Assembly: GCA_016214855.1 (NCBI GenBank)
Contig: JACRMT010000004.1
Span: 496,001-560,000 of the forward strand
Origin: Nitrospirota bacterium
GTDB lineage: Bacteria; Nitrospirota; Thermodesulfovibrionia; Thermodesulfovibrionales; UBA6898
Reading direction: 5' to 3'
Length of the DNA: 64,000 nucleotides
In this document: in pieces, positions 17,625 through 26,768 of the stretch
Layout of the letters: every line of letters starts with the position of its first letter
Position numbering within the stretch: position 1 is the first letter of the stretch
Made by a program: the position numbers and the translations under genes
Notes under the pieces: model-generated
What the model was told of the DNA's origin: nothing
Seen by the model: the letters and a program-made list of their open reading frames with translations, nothing else
Databases searched by the model: none

Positions 17625-18110
17625 CTATTTCTCTATGATTTTGACTGTCATCTCCACTCGTTCATTGGGGTTGTCCCTCGCATCCCTCGGCTGGTTCACA
17701 ATCTGATCAACAACATCCATGCCGGACACCACCTCGCCAAACACGGTGTACTGCCTGTCCAGGAAGGGAGAGTCCTTCACACAGATAAAGAATTGGGAAC
17801 CCGCACTGTCAGGGTTAGCTGAGCGGGCCATCGAAAGGATGCCTCGTTTGTGAGGTTTCTCGCTGAACTCAGCCTTGACCGTATGCCCGGGGCCACCCAT
17901 GCCATGGCTTGACTTATCAGGATTCTTCGAGTTCGGGTCACCGCCCTGGATCATGAACCCCGGAATAACGCGATGAAAGGTCGTATTGTCGTAAAAACCC
18001 TTTTTCGCAAGATCCACAAAATTATTCACATGCTTCGGCGCAACGTCCGGGAAGAACTTCAGTTCAACAGCACCGAATTTCGTTTCAATAACTGCATACG
18101 TCTCTGCCAT
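17625..18110 (-). CDS. cytosolic cyclophilin-type peptidyl-prolyl isomerase
   Basis: A 161-residue cyclophilin that speeds cis-trans isomerisation of prolyl bonds. Active-site motifs are FHRVIPGFMIQGGDP (Arg and Phe/Met/Gln of the catalytic groove) and AGSQFFICVKDSPFLD. No signal peptide, so it is cytoplasmic. It is a close paralogue of the exported cyclophilin 40 bp upstream; long stretches are nearly identical, for example DSPFLDRQYTVFGEVVSGM in both. This indicates a tandem duplication with targeting of one copy to the periplasm. Confidence 0.93.
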   Translation of the reverse strand: MAETYAVIETKFGAVELKFFPDVAPKHVNNFVDLAKKGFYDNTTFHRVIPGFMIQGGDPNSKNPDKSSHGMGGPGHTVKAEFSEKPHKRGILSMARSANPDSAGSQFFICVKDSPFLDRQYTVFGEVVSGMDVVDQIVNQPRDARDNPNERVEMTVKIIEK

Positions 18111-18151
18111 TATGTTTCTCCTTCTCCCTCATATGGTTATCGTCTTCAGTA

Positions 18152-18757
18152 TTACGGTTTTTCCTCAATGACCTTCACTTTGATCTCTACGCGCTCGTTC
18201 GGATTGTTGGTACGCGGATCCTGGGGCAGCGATACGATCTTGTCCGCCACTTCCATGCCGCTCACCACCTCGCCAAAGACGGTGTATTGGCGATCAAGAA
18301 ACGGTGAATCCTTTACGCAGATGAAAAACTGAGAACCTGCGGTATCAGGAGCCTGCATGCGGGCCATCGAAAGGATACCGCGCTTATGCAGCTTCTCATT
18401 GAATTCAGCCTTGATCGTATATCCCGGCCCGCCAGTGCCGTAAGCAGCCCGGCGAGCAGGGTCCTTGCTGATCGGGTCTCCGCCCTGGATCATGAAGCCT
18501 GCAATAACCCGGTGAAAAACAGTCCCGTCATACGTACCATTCTTTGCAAGTTCAAGAAAATTCTTCACATGTCCTGGTGCGGCCTCAGGAAAGAACTTCA
18601 GCGTAATATTGCCGAATTTTGTCTCGATGACCGCTTTGGTTGCAGCCATTTTCTTAACTTCCTCTTTCGAAACCGTTATGGGTTTAACCTCTGCTGACAC
18701 CACGGCTGCATACATGCAGACGCAGAAAACCGCCAAACCGTACAAAACTTTTTTCAT
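18152..18757 (-). CDS. exported cyclophilin-type peptidyl-prolyl isomerase
   Basis: A 201-residue cyclophilin preceded by a signal peptide (residues 1-22, cut near VVSAEV) and a linker of about 15 residues. The catalytic core has FHRVIAGFMIQGGDP and AGSQFFICVKDSPFLD. It should act on proline bonds in envelope proteins. The ATG at 18757 has AAGGAG upstream; the reading frame extends 17 codons further but without a usable site. It follows hemG on the same strand with a gap of about 75 bp and is followed by the cytosolic paralogue. Confidence 0.9.
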   Translation of the reverse strand: MKKVLYGLAVFCVCMYAAVVSAEVKPITVSKEEVKKMAATKAVIETKFGNITLKFFPEAAPGHVKNFLELAKNGTYDGTVFHRVIAGFMIQGGDPISKDPARRAAYGTGGPGYTIKAEFNEKLHKRGILSMARMQAPDTAGSQFFICVKDSPFLDRQYTVFGEVVSGMEVADKIVSLPQDPRTNNPNERVEIKVKVIEEKP

Positions 18758-18831
18758 GCTATTTGATCTCCTTGTCAAGATAGTCCTGAAGAGTGCGGAA
18801 AAATTCATATTGTGCTCCTATTGTATCTCAT

Positions 18832-20202
18832 TCAGGCAGATTCCTCAATGATCTTTTCCGCAAGCTTTGCGGAGTTCTCGATGCAGTCATTCACGCTGAT
18901 GCCGCGGTATGCATTGCCGGTCAGATAAAGGTTTTTGTGCTTTTCCAGGCTCCCCTCTATATTTCTCAGCCGCTCTGTATGACCTACGGTGTACTGGGGG
19001 ATAGCCATCTCATGCCGGTATATGCGGACAAAATCAGGTTCAGCGGTAATATGGATGATGTCAGACAGTTCCTTTCTGATCATCTGCAGCAGCCGGGGTT
19101 CCGGTTCCATGGCAAGGTCCGAGGCCCTCGCGCCGCCCACCATGATCCTCAAAAGCGCATACCCTTCCGGCGCCCTGTTCGGGAAGATACTTGAGTCATA
19201 GAGCGTACCAAGAATCTTCCTCTTTTCGCGGGAAGGGATGAGATAGCCAAAGGCATCAAGGTCTGCCGTGAGCTTATCCTTCTTATACCCGAGACAGGCA
19301 ACAGAGACCGAGGGATAGGGTATTTCAGACAAGGTGCTGGATAGTTTTCGGTCAATATTTTTCAGCATCTCTGACGCTGCGTACGCAGGTGAGGCAACAA
19401 TGACCGTCCCGGCCTCAAAAGAAGAATTGTCTGCAAAATGGATCGTGTAACTGTTGCCTTTTCTCTCGATCGACACTGCCCGGTACCCAAGCCTCAGCCT
19501 GTCGCCCAGCAGGGTCTTGAGAGAACGTATCAGCTCTCCCATGCCGTCAAAATACGATGTAAGCACGCCTCCGGGCCCTGCGCCTACCTTTTCTGCTGAT
19601 CCCTGCCTTTTCTTCTCCTGCTGAAGTTTCAGCATACCCCTGATGAGACCGCCGTATTTCTTTTCAAGGTCGTAGACCTTGGGAAAACATGCCCTGAGGC
19701 TCAGGGTCTCGGGATTTCCGGCATAAATGCCGGATGCCATAGGATCGATAAGTTTCTCATACGCTTCCCTGCCAAGCCGCCGCCGCGCAAACTCTGCAAG
19801 GGTCTCCTCCTCTTTTGCGTTGCCAGAAATAAAAGGCTCTGCCATGACCCTCAACCTGCCCCGCAGACTCAGAAGCTTCGATAAAAGAAAGGCAGGCGGA
19901 GACTCAGGCAGACGATGCAGAACTCCCTGGGAAAAGATGTACCGTTTCCTTGATGCATCATTGCTGCGCATCGGCTCTAGGGCCAGTTTCATTGAGAGCT
20001 CAAGCGTCTTCGGCCTGTTGTCAAGAAAACCGTTCACGCCCCATTCGCAGAGAAAACCTTCTGCCTTGTCTGTCCAGATCTTCCCGCCGGGCCGCTGCTC
20101 AGACTCAAAAATGGTTATTTCAGCAGCAGGGTCCTTCTCAAGAAGAAACCAGGCAAGTGAAAGCCCTGAAATGCCGCCGCCGATGATCGCTATTCTTTCC
20201 AT
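18832..20202 (-). CDS. hemG: protoporphyrinogen oxidase, FAD-dependent (HemY/HemG type)
   Basis: A 456-residue flavoprotein of the oxygen-type PPO family that takes six electrons from protoporphyrinogen IX to give protoporphyrin IX. The FAD Rossmann motif is IAIIGGGISGLSLAWFL at the N-terminus followed by the ESEQRPGGKI strand; the C-terminal FAD contact is LTGNAYRGISVNDCIE. Length is standard. The start overlaps the hemH stop by 13 bp, so the two last steps of protoheme synthesis are translated together. In anaerobes the electron acceptor must be something other than oxygen; that is not shown here. Confidence 0.93.
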   Translation of the reverse strand: MERIAIIGGGISGLSLAWFLLEKDPAAEITIFESEQRPGGKIWTDKAEGFLCEWGVNGFLDNRPKTLELSMKLALEPMRSNDASRKRYIFSQGVLHRLPESPPAFLLSKLLSLRGRLRVMAEPFISGNAKEEETLAEFARRRLGREAYEKLIDPMASGIYAGNPETLSLRACFPKVYDLEKKYGGLIRGMLKLQQEKKRQGSAEKVGAGPGGVLTSYFDGMGELIRSLKTLLGDRLRLGYRAVSIERKGNSYTIHFADNSSFEAGTVIVASPAYAASEMLKNIDRKLSSTLSEIPYPSVSVACLGYKKDKLTADLDAFGYLIPSREKRKILGTLYDSSIFPNRAPEGYALLRIMVGGARASDLAMEPEPRLLQMIRKELSDIIHITAEPDFVRIYRHEMAIPQYTVGHTERLRNIEGSLEKHKNLYLTGNAYRGISVNDCIENSAKLAEKIIEESA

Positions 20203-21212
20203 CCTGCCTCCTTCATCCCTTGAACAGCAATGTCCCTCAGAGCCGAGATAAATACGGGGGACAGATTCAAAGACTCTGCCCGCTCCAGCCTAATACCAAG
20301 TCCGGCGGCCATATCCTTATAGAGCATATCGATTTCATACAGGGTCTCGATGTGGTCAGAGACAAAGCTGATCGGCACGGCAAGCAGGTTCTTGACCCCC
20401 TGGGATGCCATCTCCTCAAGCATCTGCTCAGTGGACGGTTCCAGCCATGCCACAGGCCCGCTCTTTGATTGATAGGAGAGTTTCCACGGATTACTGAACC
20501 GTGCGGTCACTGCCTTGATCGTCGCCATGGTATGGTCAACATAGGGATCTCCTTCCTCAACGAACTTTCTGGGAAGGCTGTGTGCACTGAACAAAAGATG
20601 AACGTCTGCCGGCGAGATATCAGCGGCGAGGGGTGAAGCGCAAAAAGTCGTCAGACCTTTCTCTATCTTTTCTGCAAGAGCGCCAATATACAGAGGATGA
20701 TCATACCAGGACATGATCTCACAGGTCTTGATCGCCGGATAGGAGGTGAGGATCTTCCTCAGGTAAGAAAGTGAAGAACCCGTGGTTGCTACAGAGTAGT
20801 GAGGATAGAGACTCAGGATTACGAGCTTCTCGACTCCCTGCCTATGAATTTCCTGCACAACATCCTCAAGGAGCGGTTGCCAGTACCTCATACCGACGAA
20901 AACGGGAATTCGTAATGCATGACTCGTGATCCGTGATTCGAACAAAGCATCTTCCAGCGCCCTTGCCTGTCCAAGCGTGATCTCCCTGATCGGGGACCTT
21001 CCGCCAATACGTGCATAGGCAGCTCTTGTCTTAGCTGACCGAAGGGATGAGATCAGCCATGCAAGGGGTTTCTGAAGAAATGCAGGGCCGAGCCTGATGA
21101 TATCCCGGTCGGAAAAGAGATTAAAAAGGAACGGCCGTACTGCAGAAAGCGAGTCAGGACCGCCGAGATTGAGAAGGAGAACTCCTATGGAAGGTTTCGT
21201 GGCCGATTCCAA
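20190..21212 (-). CDS. hemH: ferrochelatase
   Basis: A 340-residue enzyme that inserts ferrous iron into protoporphyrin IX. The N-terminal GVLLLNLGGPDSL, the histidine motif LLFSAHSLPRKFVEEGDPY and the C-terminal VPISFVSDHIETLYEID (His and Glu of the metal site) are all present. Its ATG lies only 2 bp after the stop of a REC-HD-GYP gene, so heme synthesis and the upstream signalling genes are on one message. It overlaps hemG downstream. Confidence 0.96.
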   Translation of the reverse strand: MESATKPSIGVLLLNLGGPDSLSAVRPFLFNLFSDRDIIRLGPAFLQKPLAWLISSLRSAKTRAAYARIGGRSPIREITLGQARALEDALFESRITSHALRIPVFVGMRYWQPLLEDVVQEIHRQGVEKLVILSLYPHYSVATTGSSLSYLRKILTSYPAIKTCEIMSWYDHPLYIGALAEKIEKGLTTFCASPLAADISPADVHLLFSAHSLPRKFVEEGDPYVDHTMATIKAVTARFSNPWKLSYQSKSGPVAWLEPSTEQMLEEMASQGVKNLLAVPISFVSDHIETLYEIDMLYKDMAAGLGIRLERAESLNLSPVFISALRDIAVQGMKEAGWKE

Positions 21213-21214
21213 GG

Positions 21215-22309
21215 TCAGTCTTGATATCCTTCGAATATCCGGTTGAACTCATCGGCCGCATCTCGGAAGGCGGCGTGTATCTTCGGATCAAAATGCTCGG
21301 GCCTGGTCCGGCCGTCGCCTTTTATGATAATGTCACAGGTCTGCTCATGGCTGAAGGGGACCTTGTACGGCCGCTTGGACCGCAGAGAGTCATACTGGTC
21401 AACAATATTCATGATCCTTCCAATAACAGGGATATCCTCACCCTTCAGCCCCCGGGGATAACCGGTCCCGTCCCATCGCTCATGATGCGTGAGGGCCACC
21501 ACCTCTGCAGCAGCAAGGAATTCTGATGATGAATTGCTCAGTATTCGGGCGCCTATGGTCGTGTGCGATTTGATGATCTCGAACTCCTCGGACGTCAGTT
21601 TCCCGGGCTTCAGAAGAATATTGTCGGGAATCCCGATCTTGCCGATATCGTGCATGGGACCTGCATAAAAGATGGTCTCACAGAACACTTCCGACTGTCC
21701 TATATTCTCAGCCAGAACCTTGCAGTAGTAACTTATGCGCTTGATATGCGTGGCCGTATCCTCGTCCTTGAATTCGGCAGCAAGCGTAAGCCGGTAGATG
21801 GTCTCGATGTAGCTGCTCTTGATCTCCTGGTGGGCGGCCTCAATATCATCCATCGCGATCTGAAGCTCATAGGTCCTCTTCCTGACCTCCTGCTCAAGCA
21901 CCTGGTTATGCCTTATTACAAAGTCCTCGTATTCCTTGATCCTGAGGAGATTCTTGACCCTCAGGATCAGTTCTATCCTGTCGATCGGCTTGGTCAGAAA
22001 CTCGTTTGCAGAGACCTCAAGACCCCGGAGTTTCGACTCCCTGTCGCTCAGAGCCGAGACGATCACCACCGGGGTATTCGCCGATTCAGGGTCGCTCTTG
22101 ATCAGACTGCAGGCCTCGTAACCATCCATATCGGGCATCATGATATCGAGCAGCACCAGGTCCGGGGAACCGGCCTTCACCTTCTCGACCGCCTCCCTGC
22201 CGTTTGAGGCTGTCTCGGTCTCATATCCCTCTGCCCGCAACAGGGAACTGAGCAGTTTGACATTCTGCTCTTCGTCATCGACCACCAGGATCTTCTTCTT
22301 ATCCGCCAT
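21215..22309 (-). CDS. response regulator with HD-GYP domain (c-di-GMP phosphodiesterase)
   Basis: A 364-residue RpfG-like protein. A receiver domain (residues 1-125, phospho-acceptor Asp in LVLLDIMMPDMDG, Lys in FLTKPIDR) is followed by a coiled-coil linker and an HD-GYP domain (about 165-345) with HDIGKIGIPD and HHERWDGTGYPRGLKGEDIP, both diagnostic. HD-GYP enzymes linearise c-di-GMP. It lies 53 bp after a histidine kinase gene and 2 bp before hemH. All catalytic motifs are intact, unlike those of the neighbouring kinase. Confidence 0.93.
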   Translation of the reverse strand: MADKKKILVVDDEEQNVKLLSSLLRAEGYETETASNGREAVEKVKAGSPDLVLLDIMMPDMDGYEACSLIKSDPESANTPVVIVSALSDRESKLRGLEVSANEFLTKPIDRIELILRVKNLLRIKEYEDFVIRHNQVLEQEVRKRTYELQIAMDDIEAAHQEIKSSYIETIYRLTLAAEFKDEDTATHIKRISYYCKVLAENIGQSEVFCETIFYAGPMHDIGKIGIPDNILLKPGKLTSEEFEIIKSHTTIGARILSNSSSEFLAAAEVVALTHHERWDGTGYPRGLKGEDIPVIGRIMNIVDQYDSLRSKRPYKVPFSHEQTCDIIIKGDGRTRPEHFDPKIHAAFRDAADEFNRIFEGYQD

Positions 22310-22362
22310 GGACCATACCTTCCTTTATACCGCAGTTCCGTGGTTTCTCTAAGCCTACCATG

Positions 22363-24519
22363 TCACGGCCGCTCTGGCAATACGAAAATAAACCGGTTGC
22401 CTTCAGACGATCCGCCAGTCTCCGATGCCGGCGGCAGACCCTCGGCCCATATCCTGCCCCCATGAATATCCACATACCGTTTGCTCAGCAGCAACGCCAC
22501 ATTCTCCTGCTTCCTGTCGAGCACAGCATCAAACTCTTTGTAAGGATCAAAAAACCGCGAACGTTCTTCGTTGGTCAGGCCCGGTCTTGAATCCGTGATC
22601 GTTACCTGTATGCAGTCCGGTTCAGAACAGACCTGGTCTTTGTCAGGAGCACCTTCGATGTCGTCGGAACCGGACAACCCTGCACTGTGACAGGGCACCT
22701 TTGCCGTCTCTATCAGGATCGTCCCGCTGTCAGGCGTTGCGTTTATGGCATCCGTAAGCAGGCTGACAATTACCTGTTTGATCTTGTTCTCGTCGATGGT
22801 CAATGATCGGGTATCTGCAGCAATCTGCACGGTTATGCCGATCCGGTGTTTCTTAGCCTTCTCCCGGAAGATATAGAGGGCATTGTTAAGTATATCGCTG
22901 ATATTGCATTCAGAGTAATCAAGTTCCAGACTGCCCGTCTCGATCTTGCTGAGATCCAGCACCTCATTGATAAGCTTCAGGAGTTTTATGCCGCTCTGGT
23001 AAATATATCCAAGGTATTCCTTATGGTCCTCCCTAATCTCGCCGTATATCCCCTGTGACATGGCCTCAGAAAAACCGATGATGGCATTCAAAGGAGTTCT
23101 CAGATCATGGGACATATTGGCAAGAAAGGACGACTTTGCCATGTTTGCGCTTTCGGCCAGCAGCAGGGCATCCTGCAGCTTCTCGGTCCTCTCTTCCACC
23201 TTGGCTTCAAGGTCCTTCAGCAGGATGACATTTTCTATGACCGAGGCCGCATGGCTGGCAAATATTTGACAGAGATCTGACATATTGGCAGTAAAGTGGT
23301 CTTTCTGTTCGCTGTAAAAAACCATCTCGCCGATCACTGCGCAGTTCGCGCAGATCAGGGGTTGGACCATGCAGGACCGGTAACCCTGCTTGAGAGCCGC
23401 CTCGATCCCCGGCAGGGAAGTATCGGCAATCTCCATATCATTGATGATCTGAGGCAGATTCGTCTTGATCGCTGTTCCCTCAGGTCCCATGCCGTATGCT
23501 GAACCGTCCCAGGTAACTCTGATGCGCTCGAGATATCCATCGTCAAGTCCTGCGTGGGCAGCAATCCCGACATTACGGTTCCCTGCATTCAGCAGACCGA
23601 TCCATGCCGCCCTGAGTCCGAAAAGCTCACGGGCATTCTCGCAGATGGCCTTATACAGGTCTTCCTCTCTTTGCAGGCCGACAAACGTGTTCATGGCCCT
23701 GTTCAGGGCCATGACGTCCTCCGTGTGCCAGGAGACCTCTCCAAACGCAGCTGCGATCTCTTCCGACATGCGGTTAAAGGCCTGGCCGAGCTCCCCGATC
23801 TCGTCAGCCGTCGCTACCTCCACATGCACGTCATATCGCCCGGCTTCTATCTGCTTCGCAGCGTTGCGCAGGGATCTGAGAGGCCCGGCAATGCTATGCC
23901 GGACAAATAAAATGACAAACCCGGACGCGGCAATAAAAAACATATAGACAAACAGCCTGACCACTTCGAATTTCTTTATCTCTTGATGATGGTCGTCGTT
24001 CAGGTGAGTAAGGAGCTTTTCCACCTTTCCCGCGAAAATAGCAAGCCCCTTATCAAAAGGGGCCAATACACGTCTTGCGTCGTCTTCCGCAGCATCAGGA
24101 GGAAGATCGGCAACTGCAGCGAGGGCTGGTCTCATGGTCCCTGACCATTGAGCAACAATGTCCGAAAACAGCACCACGGCCTCTTTATGTATGAGCCTCT
24201 CAAGACCTTCCTGGCGGTTGCCTTCCCTGATGTCGTTCAGTATCCGGTCAAACATCCCGATCTCACGGCGAAGGCGGGCAGACAGACCACTCCTCGCCGC
24301 TTCATCCATCTTCTCCACTCCCCTCTCGACCGCTCTTTGGGCGAGCCAGGCCATCTCATAGGAACGGAACCTGAGCTGCGAAGCGAAATTGATCCTGACA
24401 GCCTCACTGCCAAGGCGGCGCACCGTAGAAAGATCGGCATATAAATATAAGCCGAGGATGGATAAAAAAAGCATGCAGATAAAGATGATCTTATGTGTTA
24501 TGGACGTGAAAAAAGTCAT
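22363..24519 (-). CDS. membrane histidine kinase-like protein with degenerate ATPase domain
   Basis: A protein of about 718 residues: membrane helix (8-32), periplasmic sensor region of about 160 residues, second helix (about 190-210), HAMP, GAF (about 285-440, with NAGNRNVGIAAHAG and a Cys-containing MVQPLICANCAVIGEMV), coiled coil, and a HisKA domain with intact SHDLRTPLNAIIG. The ATPase domain is eroded: N-box VSLLTDAINAT has Asp for the Mg-binding Asn, the G1 box reads DSRPGL, and the G2 box reads NVALLLSKRYV without the GxGLGL glycines. It may be a pseudokinase or only a phosphatase. The start is uncertain: ATG 24519, with GTG at 24534 and 24552 as alternatives. Confidence 0.85.
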   Translation of the reverse strand: MTFFTSITHKIIFICMLFLSILGLYLYADLSTVRRLGSEAVRINFASQLRFRSYEMAWLAQRAVERGVEKMDEAARSGLSARLRREIGMFDRILNDIREGNRQEGLERLIHKEAVVLFSDIVAQWSGTMRPALAAVADLPPDAAEDDARRVLAPFDKGLAIFAGKVEKLLTHLNDDHHQEIKKFEVVRLFVYMFFIAASGFVILFVRHSIAGPLRSLRNAAKQIEAGRYDVHVEVATADEIGELGQAFNRMSEEIAAAFGEVSWHTEDVMALNRAMNTFVGLQREEDLYKAICENARELFGLRAAWIGLLNAGNRNVGIAAHAGLDDGYLERIRVTWDGSAYGMGPEGTAIKTNLPQIINDMEIADTSLPGIEAALKQGYRSCMVQPLICANCAVIGEMVFYSEQKDHFTANMSDLCQIFASHAASVIENVILLKDLEAKVEERTEKLQDALLLAESANMAKSSFLANMSHDLRTPLNAIIGFSEAMSQGIYGEIREDHKEYLGYIYQSGIKLLKLINEVLDLSKIETGSLELDYSECNISDILNNALYIFREKAKKHRIGITVQIAADTRSLTIDENKIKQVIVSLLTDAINATPDSGTILIETAKVPCHSAGLSGSDDIEGAPDKDQVCSEPDCIQVTITDSRPGLTNEERSRFFDPYKEFDAVLDRKQENVALLLSKRYVDIHGGRIWAEGLPPASETGGSSEGNRFIFVLPERP

Positions 24520-24604
24520 GGTGTATCTTATCACAAATAATCCGTGCAGCACAGGCAGGGAGCCGCTTCTATCTCAGCATGTCCTTGACGGGTGCCGCAG
24601 GTTT

Positions 24605-26125
24605 TCAGAGGCTGTATCGCTCGTAAATTTCCTGAAGCCTGGGGGCCGCTGTCCTGAATGCCGTAAGTACCCTGGGATCAAAGTGGCAAGGCAGGGTCCT
24701 GTTGTCCCCTTCGATGATGATTCTGCATGAAGTGTCGTGATCAAAGGCAGGTCGATATATCTTCTGCCTCCTCAGCGAGTCATACTGGTCTACAATGTTC
24801 AGGATCCTTCCCTCAATCGGGATGCGCTCTTCCTTCAGGCAGTAGGGATAGCCGGAGCCGTCCCATCGTTCATGATGGGTCAGGGCAATGTTCCTGCCGA
24901 TCTGAAAACCCTTATACTGACCCAGGATCTGCGCACCGTAGAGCGTGTGGTTCTTTATTTCGCCAAACTCGGCGTCTGTCAGCACAGCAGGTTTCCGGAG
25001 GATGGCAGCAGGAATATAAACATTCCCGATGTCGTGGAGTTGGGACTGAAACCGGATGGCCTTGATGAACCCTTCATGCATTTTGAGGTCCTGTGCAAGC
25101 AGGGAGGCGTAATCTCCAATCCTCACGATATGCGCATCGCCATCCTCGTCACCGGCTTCTGAAACCTTGACCAGCGTACGCACGATATGCTCCAGCGCAT
25201 CGTCACTGTCCGTGAGCCTCTGCAGAACGGCCTGAAGAAGAATTCCCTGTGAGGCCAGGCTCTGCATGACCCGGGCGTCATATTTCGTTGCCGTCCTCCT
25301 GTAGTTCACGGCTATGACTGAAAAGGCGCGGCTTATATAGCCTGCCACCGTCGTAACCGCTATATTCATACCGCCCAGCTCTTCGATGAGCGGGCTGAAA
25401 AGCGACTGCCTGATCTCTTCCTCTCCGGTGCAAAAGAGGCTTTTCCCTTCAACTTCAGGAAGGTCCAGACTCCAGCCCACATCAGTCGCAAGAAGCGTCC
25501 TCTTGAGTGCTCCGTCCGAAAAATAATAATATAACCATTTCCGCCTGCCCTTATCGAGAACTCCTGTCAAAACGATCTCAGGAGAAACACCTGATTCTTC
25601 CCCCTGTCCGAAGACCTTGCTGACAAGCCGGTCAAAACCGGAAAGAAGATCGGGATGGCAGGATTCAACCGCATGAATGACCTCATGCCCGAAGGACGCC
25701 ATCGCGGCCATCGTTGCGTCCGCAACGCACAGTTCTTCCTGCAGATCCAGCAGCCTCAGCATGGTCTTTACCCTGGATGCGATTTCAGTCAAATGGAAGG
25801 GCTTCATGATAAAATCATCAGCTCCTGCCCCCAGTCCTCTTTGCCTGTCCTGATACGCCGCAAGGCCTGATACCATGATAATGGGAATACCTGCAATATC
25901 TTCGTCCCCCCTGATCTGCCTGCATACCTCAAGGCCGTTCATCTGCGGCATGAGCACATCCAGAATAACAAGATCGATCTTCTGTGCGTGCAGGAGGTTC
26001 AGAGCGGTCTTGCCGTCCTCTGCAATGACCACGTCATATCCCTCATAAATCAGGATTTCCCGAAACAGGGCGAGATTCACCGGTTGATCGTCAACACACA
26101 ATATCCTCCTTTTTGCCGTCAGCAT
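24605..26125 (-). CDS. response regulator with GAF-like and HD-GYP domains
   Basis: A 506-residue protein. Residues 1-125 form a receiver domain (Asp in LVILDVLMPQMNG, Lys in DFIMKPFHLTE). The middle region (about 150-300) looks GAF-like, with a core such as KGRRKWLYYYFSDGALKRTL. Residues about 315-500 form an HD-GYP domain with QLHDIGNVYIPAAIL and HHERWDGSGYPYCLKEERIP. The first motif has HDIGN where HDIGK is usual, a conservative change near the metal site. It should degrade c-di-GMP under phosphorylation control. It lies 22 bp after the LuxI-like gene. Confidence 0.9.
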   Translation of the reverse strand: MLTAKRRILCVDDQPVNLALFREILIYEGYDVVIAEDGKTALNLLHAQKIDLVILDVLMPQMNGLEVCRQIRGDEDIAGIPIIMVSGLAAYQDRQRGLGAGADDFIMKPFHLTEIASRVKTMLRLLDLQEELCVADATMAAMASFGHEVIHAVESCHPDLLSGFDRLVSKVFGQGEESGVSPEIVLTGVLDKGRRKWLYYYFSDGALKRTLLATDVGWSLDLPEVEGKSLFCTGEEEIRQSLFSPLIEELGGMNIAVTTVAGYISRAFSVIAVNYRRTATKYDARVMQSLASQGILLQAVLQRLTDSDDALEHIVRTLVKVSEAGDEDGDAHIVRIGDYASLLAQDLKMHEGFIKAIRFQSQLHDIGNVYIPAAILRKPAVLTDAEFGEIKNHTLYGAQILGQYKGFQIGRNIALTHHERWDGSGYPYCLKEERIPIEGRILNIVDQYDSLRRQKIYRPAFDHDTSCRIIIEGDNRTLPCHFDPRVLTAFRTAAPRLQEIYERYSL

Positions 26126-26147
26126 GCTGTTTTCCCGGGCCTCTTCT

Positions 26148-26768
26148 TCAAGCCTGCAGGTCCGACTGCAGATTCGTCATCTCATAGAGCATGGGCCGTT
26201 CTTTCCTGAGCGTTGCCGCCAGTGTTGCGAGATTCGTAATACCCGGGATGGTCTTTGAACCCATGTAGAATTTCGGCTCCCCTATCTGGTGGAAGCGGAT
26301 CCCGAGGAGCCTGAGAAGACGGAAAAACCGGTGGTCAGCCGAAACATACGCATGGCTTGCTCCCATGCGCATGAGAGTGCCCAGGATGCTCATGCAGAGC
26401 ATGAGTGTTATCTCATGGTTTTGCGAGCCGGCCGCCCCAGGCACAATAAACCGGGATATCTCAACAGCATAGTGGAGCTCACCGTGACTCGTGGTAATAT
26501 GCTTCCTGGGATAGAGCTCGAAATGTCTTTCTATCGGCAGCAATATACTGCCCGGCAGGATGATGCGGGATGTACCGACCGCAATACCGGACTCGTCCAG
26601 AGCAAGGAACGGCATACTCTGTCCTTCATCGTAATCGTCCTTTTCTTCAGGCACAGCATAATCGCCCGTGGAAAGCCAGCCGAGCTCCTGGCACATGATA
26701 TCAAACCTGAGCTGATAACTCTGCTGCTTCTCTTTCTCGTTCCCCGCCAAGATTACCTTCACCGCCAT
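26148..26768 (-). CDS. LuxI-like / FeeM-like acyltransferase (candidate autoinducer synthase)
   Basis: A 206-residue GNAT-fold protein that matches the acyl-homoserine lactone synthase pattern: R21 and W31 in LRFDIMCQELGW, then E42, D44 and D47 in EEKDDYDEGQ, R68 in VGTSRIIL, E103 and R106 in VEISRFIV. Of the eight residues conserved in EsaI/LuxI, seven are in place; the Phe at R+4 is Met25. Such enzymes use acyl-ACP or acyl-CoA and S-adenosylmethionine. PEP-CTERM-associated acyltransferases and N-acyl amino acid synthases share the pattern and are the main alternatives. The ATG has GGAAGG upstream and lies 68 bp inside the end of the acyl-activating enzyme gene. No exosortase gene is near. 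Confidence 0.75.
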   Translation of the reverse strand: MAVKVILAGNEKEKQQSYQLRFDIMCQELGWLSTGDYAVPEEKDDYDEGQSMPFLALDESGIAVGTSRIILPGSILLPIERHFELYPRKHITTSHGELHYAVEISRFIVPGAAGSQNHEITLMLCMSILGTLMRMGASHAYVSADHRFFRLLRLLGIRFHQIGEPKFYMGSKTIPGITNLATLAATLRKERPMLYEMTNLQSDLQA

